Shown here piece by piece: positions 7,496-15,457 of a stretch of DNA of 42,184 nucleotides. The translations under genes and the position numbers were made by a program. Each line of letters begins with the position of its first letter. Position 1 is the stretch's first letter. The notes beneath the pieces are model-generated. The model saw nothing but the letters and a program-made list of their open reading frames with translations, made no database searches and was not told where the DNA came from. This DNA comes from Metasolibacillus meyeri. Lineage in GTDB: Bacteria; Bacillota; Bacilli; Bacillales_A; Planococcaceae. Where the stretch lies: positions 1-42,184 of the forward strand of contig NZ_PYWN01000077.1 in NCBI RefSeq assembly GCF_003049505.1, given 5' to 3'.

Positions 7496-8983
7496 TTGTT
7501 GGTATATAGCGCCAGAATAAGCAAAGGGTTACTATATTTTTTGATACTCTTCATATATATACTGTTGCCTACACCATCTACTTATGCAGCAGTGTATCCA
7601 AATCAGATTGAGAATACATATGACACCTTTTTTAAAAATAGTAAAACAGATAATTTACTTACGACAAATATGCTATGGCTGGATGGGCTACAGATTGAAA
7701 CGAAAAAGGGTACGATGAATGCTTTACAAAAAAGTGTTACAAATCGATTTAACTTATTGCAAATAACAGAACCAACTATGAAAGAACGTGACTTGCTAAG
7801 TAGCATTTATTCAACAGATAATTTAATTCACTATAGTTATGTTACAGGGATTTTTTATGGTTTTTTGTTTGCTATAGCTGCTTATCATTTATTCCTTTAT
7901 TTTTCCATAAAGGAAAGAATGTATTTATATTATGTGTTATTTATAGTAAGTTTTATACTTTTTCAAATAGTAAAGCTGCAGACATTATCCGCAATATTTA
8001 TACATCTTTTAATTGTATTTATGCTGTTATTTACTAGGCAGTTTCTTGAATTGCCAAAATACATACCGCACTTTTATCGACTAACAAAAGGATTATTAGG
8101 TGTTATATTATTTGTATTTTTATTGTCTAATGTAGTGCCACTTAGTGATTTTATTCCTATTTATCTAATAGTAATTGTGATGGTTTTATGGCTCAGCGGA
8201 TTGCGCGCTGTGCTAAAAGGACAAAAAGTAGCGCGCTTTTATATGGTTGGCTGTAGCTTATTGCTTAGTTCTATGATTGTTCAAATATTTTACCCATACG
8301 TTTTAGGATGCGATATTCTAACTATAGGTGTTGTCGTTACATCGCTGTTTTTGTCCCTAGCATTGGGGGATAGAATAAACTTGATGAAAAAGGACCATCA
8401 AATTTTGCAATATAAGTTGAATGAAAAGCTAGAGTATAAAGTTCAACAGCGAACACAACAATTAGAAAAAGTGATGGCCGAGCTTGATAAATTAGCGAAT
8501 ACAGATCGACTTACACAAATATCGAATCGCGTACATTTAGAACAAATACTTGAAGAATATTTTCCTCTTGCAGAGCAGCAAAGCATGCCCTTTTCCATTA
8601 TTTTATTGGATATTGATGATTTCAAAGTTGTGAATGATGAGTTTGGTCATCAGGTCGGTGATATAACACTTCGAAAAGTAGCACAAGTGTTAACAAGTGC
8701 GATTAGAGAGCAAGATGCTGTTGGTAGATGGGGAGGGGAAGAGTTTTTAGTGTTATGTCCTCAAACAACGTTAAGTGAAGCGGTGATAATAGCTGAAAAA
8801 CTAAGGAATCAATTAGCTATTTATCCATTTCCATTTATTCAACAAAAAACAGCGAGCTTTGGCGTGGCAAGTTATGCGCTAGAAGATAATCTTAACTCAC
8901 TAATATCAAGGGCGGATAAAGCGTTATATCAAGCTAAAAAATACGGAAGAAACTGTGTTGAGTTTACAGTAACAATGTTGTGA
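7496..8983 (+). CDS. Membrane diguanylate cyclase (7TMR-DISM plus GGDEF), shortened sensor
   Basis: A 495-residue protein. It has a signal peptide (1-31), a short extracellular part (32-110), about seven membrane helices (to about residue 300, 7TMR-DISM type), a coiled coil (KLEYKVQQRTQQLEKVMAELDKL) and a C-terminal GGDEF domain. The active-site motif is GGEEF (413-417), with an intact inhibitory RxxD site (R404-D407) five residues before it, so it should make c-di-GMP under product feedback. The TTG at 7496 follows GGAGGGGAG. It is a close paralogue of the next gene but lacks nearly all of that gene's extracellular sensory domain. Confidence 0.88.
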   Translation: MLVYSARISKGLLYFLILFIYILLPTPSTYAAVYPNQIENTYDTFFKNSKTDNLLTTNMLWLDGLQIETKKGTMNALQKSVTNRFNLLQITEPTMKERDLLSSIYSTDNLIHYSYVTGIFYGFLFAIAAYHLFLYFSIKERMYLYYVLFIVSFILFQIVKLQTLSAIFIHLLIVFMLLFTRQFLELPKYIPHFYRLTKGLLGVILFVFLLSNVVPLSDFIPIYLIVIVMVLWLSGLRAVLKGQKVARFYMVGCSLLLSSMIVQIFYPYVLGCDILTIGVVVTSLFLSLALGDRINLMKKDHQILQYKLNEKLEYKVQQRTQQLEKVMAELDKLANTDRLTQISNRVHLEQILEEYFPLAEQQSMPFSIILLDIDDFKVVNDEFGHQVGDITLRKVAQVLTSAIREQDAVGRWGGEEFLVLCPQTTLSEAVIIAEKLRNQLAIYPFPFIQQKTASFGVASYALEDNLNSLISRADKALYQAKKYGRNCVEFTVTML

Positions 8984-8991
8984 AAATTAAT

Positions 8992-9020
8992 TTGTTGATT
9001 GTGTAAATATAGAATATACT
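8992..9020 (+). promoter_or_regulatory. Possible sigma-A promoter for the second cyclase
   Basis: TTGTTG (8992-8997), 17 bp, TATACT (9015-9020), just before the RBS AGGAGGG and ATG at 9057. It would let the second cyclase be expressed independently of the first. Confidence 0.45.
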
Positions 9021-9056
9021 TATGAGAAATTTACAACAGATAGATAGGAGGGATTA

Positions 9057-10841
9057 ATGTTGTCATATAGAGCGGCAAGAAAAAATAAATTACTGCTTCT
9101 GGGAATTTTTTTTGTTATTGTATATATGCAACTCTCGACCTTATCTACTTATGCGGCAGAGCATCCAGATAGGGTGGTGCTAGGAAAATATTATGATATT
9201 TTCAGGGATACATCCAATGCTATTACAATAGAAGAAATTATAAATGGAGCACACAATGAAACCTTTGAACCGAGTAAAGATGATTATTTATTATTTTGGC
9301 ATACAACAGATACGATTTGGTTAAGGCTTTCTGTAAAGGATTTGCTAGTAGGAGAATATGATTATTGGATTGAAGTGACTGATAAATTAGATAGTATTGA
9401 GATGTTTTTAATACAGCCGGATGGCTCATATACAGTGCAACAAAGAGGATTATCCCATGTTGAGCAACAAAATATATCATACCGCTCCAATTTATTTCAA
9501 ATTAATGACTCAAATGTTACAGAAATATATTTTAAGCTAGAAGGTACACAACTATTACCCCTAAGCATGGTTTCATTTCTTTATACAACAGATGTTTTTA
9601 CGCAAAGTGTGATGGACTATAAATTTTTTACAGGCATCTTTTACGGAGCTTTGTTAGCTTTGCTTATTTATAATATATTTTTATACTTTTCCTTTAAGGA
9701 AAGAGCGTATCTATACTATGTGCTTTATATGGCAAGCTTTATTTTTTATCAAGCAACAATGAATTCATTAGATATAGAAATATTTGGTGCAATCCTACCG
9801 AAGTGGCTATTGGCTAAAACATTAACGATAAGTGCCCATTTGTTGTATGTTTCAATGTTGCTGTTTTCCATAGAATTTTTGGAATTGAAAAAATATTTGC
9901 CGCGCAGTTATAAAGTTGCAAAAGTATTTTTAGTTGTTGCACTTGTATCATTTATTGCTATATTTATTGTACCCAATGCAAGTATAGTGAATGATTTTAC
10001 GCTTATTTATGCGCTGACGATATTGCTATTTTTATGGATTGTCGGCTTGCGTGTTTTGTTAAAAGGGCAAAAAATGGCACGCTTTTATATGATTGGATGG
10101 ACGCTACTGTTAGGTGCTATTATTATACAAGCATTAAGTTTTTTAACGATTATTCCTTTCCATCCATACTTTTTTGAGCATGTGCCTGCAATCGGTGCAA
10201 TTTTTGAAGCTTTATTTTTATCGTTAGCATTAGGCGATAAAATTAATTTAATGAAAAAAGAGCATCAAGAAATACAGATTGTACTCAATGAAACATTAGA
10301 GCATAAAGTGAGACAGCGCACACAGCAATTAGAACAAGCAAAGCAAGAACTTGAACAATTGGCAAATACCGACCGCCTTACACAAATATCGAATCGTGTT
10401 AGGTTAGATGTAGTATTAGAAGAATATTTTGTTTTGGCAAAGCAAAATGAAACGCCGTTTTCGATTATTTTATTAGATATTGATAATTTTAAAGAAGTGA
10501 ATGATACATATGGGCATCAAGTAGGGGACCAAGTGTTAATAGAATTTGCCCAAGTATTAAAAAATGCGATTCGCGAGCAGGATGTTGTTGGTAGATGGGG
10601 CGGAGAGGAGTTTTTAATTATTTGTCCTCACACAGTGTTGAATGAGGCACTTCAATTAGCGGAAGTCTTAAGATTACAATTGACTAGTCACTCATTCCCA
10701 GTAGTTCAGCATAGAACAAGCAGTTTCGGTGTGGCAAGCTATGTACCTGGAGATACACTTCATACTTTATTATCTAAATCGGATAAGGCATTATACAAAG
10801 CAAAAGCAGATGGGAAAAATTGTGTGGAATACATGAAGTAA
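9057..10841 (+). CDS. Membrane diguanylate cyclase with 7TMR-DISM sensor
   Basis: A 594-residue sensor cyclase. It has a signal peptide (about 1-34, ending TYAA), a full extracellular DISMED2-like ligand domain (about 40-175, with TDTIWLRLSVKD and YWIEVTD), a seven-helix membrane region (about 185-395), a coiled coil (HKVRQRTQQLEQAKQELEQL) and a GGDEF domain. GGEEF is at 515-519, with an RxxD product-inhibition site at 506-509. It should convert GTP to c-di-GMP in response to an extracellular carbohydrate-like ligand (the ligand is unknown). The ATG at 9057 follows ATAGGAGGGATTA. It arose by tandem duplication with the upstream gene. Confidence 0.9.
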   Translation: MLSYRAARKNKLLLLGIFFVIVYMQLSTLSTYAAEHPDRVVLGKYYDIFRDTSNAITIEEIINGAHNETFEPSKDDYLLFWHTTDTIWLRLSVKDLLVGEYDYWIEVTDKLDSIEMFLIQPDGSYTVQQRGLSHVEQQNISYRSNLFQINDSNVTEIYFKLEGTQLLPLSMVSFLYTTDVFTQSVMDYKFFTGIFYGALLALLIYNIFLYFSFKERAYLYYVLYMASFIFYQATMNSLDIEIFGAILPKWLLAKTLTISAHLLYVSMLLFSIEFLELKKYLPRSYKVAKVFLVVALVSFIAIFIVPNASIVNDFTLIYALTILLFLWIVGLRVLLKGQKMARFYMIGWTLLLGAIIIQALSFLTIIPFHPYFFEHVPAIGAIFEALFLSLALGDKINLMKKEHQEIQIVLNETLEHKVRQRTQQLEQAKQELEQLANTDRLTQISNRVRLDVVLEEYFVLAKQNETPFSIILLDIDNFKEVNDTYGHQVGDQVLIEFAQVLKNAIREQDVVGRWGGEEFLIICPHTVLNEALQLAEVLRLQLTSHSFPVVQHRTSSFGVASYVPGDTLHTLLSKSDKALYKAKADGKNCVEYMK

Positions 10842-10853
10842 AATGTTCAGAAG

Positions 10854-10898
10854 GCTGTTGGAAAAATAGGTTCGGCTGTAGCTATACTTTCCAACAGC
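10854..10898 (+). terminator. Hairpin after the cyclase pair
   Basis: GCTGTTGGAAA / TTTCCAACAGC, an 11-bp perfect stem with a 23-nt loop, lies 13 bp after the cyclase stop. The downstream U tract (TATTGCATATTT) is weak. It may also serve the convergent kinase gene. Confidence 0.55.
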
Positions 10899-10931
10899 TA
10901 TTGCATATTTAAAAGCTTGGATACGAGGATT

Positions 10932-11555
10932 TTAAAGTCTATCATCAATAGGCTTTTCTGATTTAATGCTATGAGCAAATTTTAAAGGGGCTTGCTTTTG
11001 TAAATAATATTCCTCTGCTGGCCAATATCTGTTTTTGTATTTGCTAATTCGCTGTTCTAAACTACCTAAATATTTGTCACGCTGCACTGCACGTTCATAC
11101 CGTATTTCTTTTGGGCAATCTAAAAAAATTATATAATCGTAAAAGGCTTTCCATTCTTCTCGCAAAAGAAATACACCTTCGATGATGACGATGCAACGAG
11201 ATGGGATATGGATGGTTTTATTAATTGAACGATCCTCTTCATGGCTGTAAAATGCTAAACATAATTGCTTTGCATTGTTATGGAGCTTTTCAAATAAATT
11301 TTCTGTTAGATAGGTTATATCCCATTGTAAATGATAGTATTCATACCATTCAGCGTGCTTTGTATGATAACGCAATTTTCTTTCGACAATATGATTATCG
11401 ATATGAATAATGACCATATCAGCTTCGTTTTTTAACTGTTGTACAAATGTAGTTTTGCCTACACCGCTTAATCCATCGATTGCTACAATAAACGGTCTAT
11501 CCAAGTCATGGTCTTTATATGCCTCTTTAATCTCTTGTTTTACAGTATCATGCAT
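10932..11555 (-). CDS. Uridine kinase-like P-loop kinase
   Basis: A 207-residue P-loop protein. Walker A is GLSGVGKTT (residues 28-36), followed by VIIHIDNHIVERK (the Asp region of uridine kinase-like enzymes) and IVIIEGVFLLREEW, then a lid-like RYERAVQRDKYLG. These fit the uridine kinase/phosphoribulokinase-like NMP kinase group; the substrate cannot be read from sequence. The ATG at 11555 has GGGGGAA 13 bases upstream, a rather long gap. It is a single gene, convergent with the cyclases. Confidence 0.75.
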   Translation of the reverse strand: MHDTVKQEIKEAYKDHDLDRPFIVAIDGLSGVGKTTFVQQLKNEADMVIIHIDNHIVERKLRYHTKHAEWYEYYHLQWDITYLTENLFEKLHNNAKQLCLAFYSHEEDRSINKTIHIPSRCIVIIEGVFLLREEWKAFYDYIIFLDCPKEIRYERAVQRDKYLGSLEQRISKYKNRYWPAEEYYLQKQAPLKFAHSIKSEKPIDDRL

Positions 11556-11680
11556 AACTTTTTATGTTCCCCCGATCTCATTAAATTATCAAAATATAAC
11601 ACGAAAATAAGAATGTTAGATGAATTATAGCAAAGACGGGGAAGTGAGTGCTTGTACATTTTCTAGTCCAAAAGTAGTGA

Positions 11681-11748
11681 TTCGCTCAACCGCTGCCGAT
11701 TTTCGCTCATTAAACAGTGAGATTCGCCCGCAAGACAACTAAATTCGC
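11681..11748. repeat. Four TTCGC motifs at exact 21-bp spacing
   Basis: TTCGC starts at 11681, 11702, 11723 and 11744, an exact 21-bp period. Three of the four are followed directly by C or T plus C. The surrounding units are degenerate (GATTCGCTCA, TTTTCGCTCA, GATTCGCCCG, AATTCGCCCA). A fifth, decayed unit (ATCGG) is at 11765. No protein or RNA gene explains it; it is a short degenerate tandem repeat. Confidence 0.7.
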
Positions 11749-11795
11749 CCAATAAAGTTCAAAAATCGGGGTTTGTCTGCGAACTAATAAAAATA

Positions 11796-11826
11796 GCTGT
11801 TTAGAATATGTCCTATCCTAAACAGC
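11796..11826 (-). terminator. Terminator after yfhP
   Basis: GCTGTTTAG / CTAAACAGC (9 bp, perfect). On the minus strand it is followed by TATTTTTATTAG, just past the yfhP stop. Confidence 0.75.
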
Positions 11827-11839
11827 CAAATATTATGAA

Positions 11840-12826
11840 CTAATCACTCGCCCCAATTTGCAGTTTTCGCTGTAGCTTATCTTCCGTAAAAATCCAGCCA
11901 GTATACGATGTAACGACATCTAAATCATCATTTAAATGCGCTACTGCAACGAATGGATAGCGGTTGTTGCTACGATAGCGTAGGTCAATTAAGCGCACCT
12001 CTGTTAAGCCGTTGTCGAGCTCGGAAATTTCCCAACGATAAAGCGGGGAGAAGGAAACGAAAGCTTCTAAATTTGAATCGCTTAAAGCTTTCTCGACAAG
12101 CGGTGTTTTTGGCAACGGATGAATTTCAAATTTATCATAAATATTAACTGTTCGTCCGTAAGCTTTCCCTACATAATAATGCGTTTTAGAGGCGGCTGCT
12201 ACACGCCAATTGAAAAAGCGCATTGTCGGTGCAACAATAACGTATTCCTCATCTTGAATCGTTGCATGCACCGCTTTTTTAACTGCTTTTTGGACAAAAA
12301 AGCGCAGTATATAATATAGAACGATGATGCAATACATGATGCTAAACGTTAGTACGGGATTAGCACCGAAAGCCCAAAGCAATAGCCCGATGCAATGGAT
12401 TGTAAAAATAAAAGGGTCAAACGTATTGATAACACCTAATGCCACCCACTGCTTAGAAAATGGGCGTAAGGCTTGCGTGCCGTAAGCATTGAAAATATCG
12501 ACGAAAACATGGAGAAAGACAGCGAGCTGTATCCAAAGCCATAAGTGCAAAGTGTTGGCATCTTGGAAAAATAACGATAAAATAGCCGTTATAAGAAGTG
12601 GCCATAATAAAGTAGCGGGAATAGAGTGAGTAATTCCGCGATGATGACGTATATATATTGCGTTATTACGCATTTTTAACACAGTATCAATATCGGGGGC
12701 TTGTGAGCCGATAATCGTTCCTGCCATGACAGCAGTAAATGTAATGGAATGGTTTGCAACGACTGGGTCGGCCAATGCTAAGCCGCCAAGTGCAATTCCC
12801 ATAACTAAATGTGTACCAGAATCCAA
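11840..12826 (-). CDS. yfhP: YfhP-like membrane-bound metal-dependent hydrolase
   Basis: A 328-residue membrane protein of the YdjM/YfhP (LexA-binding, inner membrane-associated hydrolase) family. The N-terminal DSGTHLVMGIALGG, then GSQAPDIDTVLKMR and HHRGITHS carry the His/Asp residues proposed to bind metal. HVFVDIFNAYGTQALRPF is the conserved second half, followed by a soluble C-terminal domain (about 190-328). The TTG at 12826 is taken as the start: AGGAG lies nine bases before it, and the protein then begins MDSGTHLVMG as in relatives. The ATGs at 12835 and 12832 sit against the ribosome site. It lies upstream of, and divergent from, mutY, as in B. subtilis. Confidence 0.83.
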   Translation of the reverse strand: MDSGTHLVMGIALGGLALADPVVANHSITFTAVMAGTIIGSQAPDIDTVLKMRNNAIYIRHHRGITHSIPATLLWPLLITAILSLFFQDANTLHLWLWIQLAVFLHVFVDIFNAYGTQALRPFSKQWVALGVINTFDPFIFTIHCIGLLLWAFGANPVLTFSIMYCIIVLYYILRFFVQKAVKKAVHATIQDEEYVIVAPTMRFFNWRVAAASKTHYYVGKAYGRTVNIYDKFEIHPLPKTPLVEKALSDSNLEAFVSFSPLYRWEISELDNGLTEVRLIDLRYRSNNRYPFVAVAHLNDDLDVVTSYTGWIFTEDKLQRKLQIGASD

Positions 12827-12837
12827 ATTCATCATCT

Positions 12838-13021
12838 CCTATCAATTACGTCTCGGCGTAATTGCGTCGAGATTTTGCATTGTGCTTGCACTTAGTAGAA
12901 GTTAACCTAAAAGCGTCACGACATGCGCGAACGATTAACTGATCTGCATTGTGCAGGTCTCCTTTCAAAATCTCTGACATCCGCCGGAGGCTTAATTTGA
13001 ATCAATGCTGATTCAAATTAA
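12838..13021. repeat. Interspersed repeat (family 1), most complete copy
   Basis: One end has ATCAATTACGTCTCGGCG and TAATTGCGTCGAG, the other CATCCGCCGGAGGCTTAA running into a perfect 13-bp palindrome (TTAATTTGAATCA, ATGC, TGATTCAAATTAA; 12992-13021). Both ends recur at 34857-35070 and the first end at 1729. It fills the yfhP-mutY divergent region. No ORF is visible, so it is a MITE-like or REP-like element. Confidence 0.65.
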
Positions 13022-13091
13022 AGGATATCTTGTTACTTCTATCATATACCCTTTTTCAATGAAATAAAATCTAAAATAAGTGGAGGCAGCT

Positions 13092-14129
13092 GTGAATTAC
13101 GAATATACGCAACAATTTCGACAAGCTTTAGTCGAATGGTTTAATAGAGAAAAAAGAGATTTACCTTGGCGACGGACAACAGAGCCTTATCATATATGGG
13201 TATCAGAGGTAATGCTACAGCAAACGCGAGTAGATACTGTTATCCCTTATTACAATCGTTTTATTGAGCGCTTTCCAACTGCTGAAACCCTTGCTTATGC
13301 ACCAGAGCAAGAATTATTAAAAATGTGGGAAGGCTTAGGCTATTATTCAAGAGCACGCAATTTACAGGCTGGTGTACGGGAAGTCGTAGAAACGTATCAT
13401 AGTGTTGTGCCTGATAATCGAGCAGATATTTCCAAATTAAAAGGTGTTGGTCCATATACAGCTGGCGCTATTCTTAGCATCGCCTATGGTAAGCCTGAGC
13501 ATGCGGTTGATGGCAATGTGATGCGCGTTTTAAGCAGAGTGCTACATATTAAAGAAGATATCGCTTTACCAAAAACACGCAAAGTGTTTGAGGAGGCGGT
13601 TGACTATTTAATTGACCCTGATAATACATCCTCATTTAACCAAGGCTTGATGGAGTTAGGTGCATTAATTTGTACGCCAACGTCCCCTAAATGCTTATTA
13701 TGCCCAGTACGTGATTATTGTATAGCATTTGAAGCAGGAGATGCCGCAGAGCTACCAATTAAGACGAAAAAGGTGAAAATGAAACAACTTGAGCTTGATG
13801 TAGTCGTGGTGCAAAATGCAGAGGGACGCTATTTAGTAGAGAAACGACCAGAGGAAGGACTCCTTGCAAATATGTGGCAATTTCCGATGATCGAGCGCGG
13901 TCAAGAAAACATTGCAGAAAAATATGGTGTTGAAATAGGCACACCAACATCTTTATTAACATTCAAACATGTTTTTTCACATTTAACATGGCATATCGAT
14001 AGCTATTATGCAGTAGCAACCGAGACAGGCATATTAGCTGATCCAGTGGAGTGGTTCACAAAGGAACAAATTGCCCAATTACCAATGCCTGTACCTATGC
14101 TAAAAATTTGGTCACAAATAAATGTATAA
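13092..14129 (+). CDS. mutY: Adenine DNA glycosylase MutY
   Basis: A 345-residue base-excision enzyme that removes adenine mispaired with 8-oxoguanine. Visible: WVSEVMLQQTRVDTV (catalytic Glu), the helix-hairpin-helix LKGVGPYTAGAI, HAVDGNVMRV (catalytic Asp), the [4Fe-4S] ligands in C-x6-C-x2-C-x5-C (CTPTSPKCLLCPVRDYC), and a C-terminal NUDIX-like 8-oxoG recognition domain (about 235-345, with FPMIERGQ and FKHVFSHLTWH). The frame is open to 13080, but GGAGG at 13082-13086 places the start at GTG 13092, giving MNYEYTQQFR. It lies next to yfhP, as in B. subtilis (yfhQ). Confidence 0.95.
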   Translation: MNYEYTQQFRQALVEWFNREKRDLPWRRTTEPYHIWVSEVMLQQTRVDTVIPYYNRFIERFPTAETLAYAPEQELLKMWEGLGYYSRARNLQAGVREVVETYHSVVPDNRADISKLKGVGPYTAGAILSIAYGKPEHAVDGNVMRVLSRVLHIKEDIALPKTRKVFEEAVDYLIDPDNTSSFNQGLMELGALICTPTSPKCLLCPVRDYCIAFEAGDAAELPIKTKKVKMKQLELDVVVVQNAEGRYLVEKRPEEGLLANMWQFPMIERGQENIAEKYGVEIGTPTSLLTFKHVFSHLTWHIDSYYAVATETGILADPVEWFTKEQIAQLPMPVPMLKIWSQINV

Positions 14130-14175
14130 ATCATTTTTTCGTGCGCACAATAATGAGCACGGAGGTGATTTGAAA

Positions 14176-14346
14176 ATGAAACATAATCGTCAAAACAATG
14201 AGCAAGGGAAAAAACAAAACCCAATGCAACGTGAGGAATTTGCGGCAGAGCCAGATTTCCGCGAAATGGAAAAAAGCAATCAATATGCTGGGAAGCAGCA
14301 GCCAAAGAAAAACATTGGCAACCAAAATAACGAAGAAACAAAATAA
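14176..14346 (+). CDS. Small Asn/Gln-rich protein, possibly gamma-type SASP-like
   Basis: A 56-residue hydrophilic protein, rich in Asn, Gln, Lys and Glu and lacking Cys and Trp. REEFAAEPDFRE is reminiscent of the EFASETD element of gamma-type small acid-soluble spore proteins (SspE), but the long internal repeats of SspE are absent. In B. subtilis sspE is in this neighbourhood (mutY-fabL-sspE-ygaB-ntdP). The ATG at 14176 has a strong GGAGGTGATT. A perfect terminator follows. The SASP assignment rests on composition and synteny and is tentative. Confidence 0.6.
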   Translation: MKHNRQNNEQGKKQNPMQREEFAAEPDFREMEKSNQYAGKQQPKKNIGNQNNEETK

Positions 14347-14356
14347 TGTTAAAAGG

Positions 14357-14391
14357 AGCTGTCTCAAAACTATTTTGAGACAGCTTCTTTC
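14357..14391 (+). terminator. Terminator after the SASP-like gene
   Basis: AGCTGTCTCAAAA / TTTTGAGACAGCT, a 13-bp perfect stem with a 3-nt loop (14357-14385), followed by TCTTTCTGTT. Confidence 0.88.
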
Positions 14392-14799
14392 TGTTAAGAC
14401 GCCTGTTATAGAGAAAATGAAGAGATACCCTTCTAGCCATTTCAATAATTTTGACTACAAGTTTGTCCGAACGATTGATATAATAAAATATGAATGTTAC
14501 ATTAAATGATAAATAATTAGTTCTTAGTTTTATCCCGTATTAATAGGCTGTACTTCTGCATAAAAGTGGCAGGTATTTTTTGTACCAAAAGCGAAGTTTC
14601 AAGTACAATCTTTTGTGTATCGAAAGCGAAGCGGGAGGTACACGATGCTTACTTCAAAACTTGAAGCGCTGTGAAGGAATTTTTAAATAGGAGATAGCAG
14701 CCTGTAAAAGCTCGATTGGCGAAGCAAATAGTGAAGATTCACTTTATGAAAGCTGAGATGCAATTGATTAACGGTGAACAAAAAAAGGTGGGCTTTGAT
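14392..14799. other. Long intergenic region before ntdP
   Basis: About 400 bp with no convincing gene. It holds two 35-bp repeat units (14581-14650). An in-frame extension of ntdP back to 14716 exists, but the family start is at 14800. No other structure stands out. Confidence 0.5.
14581..14650 (+). repeat. Two 35-bp repeat units (family 2)
   Basis: Units start at 14581 (TGTACCAAAAGCGAAG) and exactly 35 bp later at 14616 (TGTATCGAAAGCGAAGCGGG, then AGGTACA). The same unit occurs in reverse orientation in the array at 34929-35046 (reverse complement TGTACCGAAAGCGTAGCGGC, then AGGTACA). Each unit has TGTACC/GGTACA ends that could pair. Confidence 0.7.
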
Positions 14800-15345
14800 A
14801 TGGCATTACCAGTAGAAGGAGAAACGATACAAATACATAGCTATAAACACAATGGTCGAATCCACCGTATCTGGCAAGAAACGATGGTGCTAAAGGGAAC
14901 TAAAAATGTCGTTATTGGCGCAAATGAAAAGACGCTTGTAACAGAATCTGATGGGCGCACTTGGCTAACAAGAGAGCCGTCGATTTGTTATTTCCATGCA
15001 GAGCATTGGTTTAATATTATTTGTATGCTACGCGAAGATGGTGTGTATTATTATTGCAATATGAGTTCACCATTTGTCTATGACAACAATTCCTTGAAAT
15101 ACATCGATTATGATTTAGATGTTAAGGTGTTTCCTGATATGTCATACACATTGCTCGATGAGGATGAATATGAGGAACATAAAAAATTGATGGCATACCC
15201 TGAAGTAATTGATAAAATTTTGAAGCGCAATGTAGCAAAGTTAATAAGCTGGATTCAGCAACGCAGAGGTCCGTTTGCGCCAGATTTTATTGAAGTATGG
15301 ACAAATCGTTATCATCTAAACCGCGAAATTCAAGGAGAAAAATGA
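14800..15345 (+). CDS. ntdP: Nucleoside tri-/diphosphate phosphatase NtdP (DUF402)
   Basis: A 181-residue DUF402 protein, very like B. subtilis NtdP (YgaC). Conserved blocks: [63 protein letters not shown] and [12 protein letters not shown]. The DYDLD and DEDEYE acidic residues bind divalent metal. The enzyme hydrolyses nucleoside tri- and diphosphates. The frame is open upstream to 14716, but the ATG at 14800 matches the family N-terminus, with AAAGGTGG seven bases before it. It precedes ygaD as in B. subtilis; a terminator separates the two. Confidence 0.9.
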   Translation: MALPVEGETIQIHSYKHNGRIHRIWQETMVLKGTKNVVIGANEKTLVTESDGRTWLTREPSICYFHAEHWFNIICMLREDGVYYYCNMSSPFVYDNNSLKYIDYDLDVKVFPDMSYTLLDEDEYEEHKKLMAYPEVIDKILKRNVAKLISWIQQRRGPFAPDFIEVWTNRYHLNREIQGEK

Positions 15346-15354
15346 GTCATAATG

Positions 15355-15394
15355 AAAGAAAAGCTTGCCAAAACATCTTGGCAGGCTTTTCTTT
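15355..15394 (+). terminator. Terminator after ntdP
   Basis: AAAGAAAAGCTTGCCAA / TTGGCAGGCTTTTCTTT, a near-perfect 17-bp stem with a 6-nt loop. Its descending arm ends in U-rich sequence. Confidence 0.85.
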
Positions 15395-15401
15395 GTCTAT
15401 T

Positions 15402-15410
15402 TGCTATAAT
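15402..15410 (+). promoter_or_regulatory. Extended -10 promoter for ygaD
   Basis: TGCTATAAT is a perfect extended -10 (TGN-TATAAT), 48 bp before the ygaD start and just past the ntdP terminator. No good -35 is seen at 17 bp. Confidence 0.55.
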
Positions 15411-15457
15411 AAATATTTAGAAAATCGAAGCATTCATAAAAGGAAGTGGAAAAACAC

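Noticed and set aside
9238..9480. 80-codon minus-strand ORF inside the second cyclase gene
   Set aside because: It lies within a clearly coding plus-strand gene and has no ribosome site or family character.
14006..14445. Minus-strand ORFs that look membrane-like
   Set aside because: They are antisense to the mutY end and the small N/Q-rich gene and run through a terminator. The hydrophobicity comes from reading Asn/Lys-rich codons backwards.
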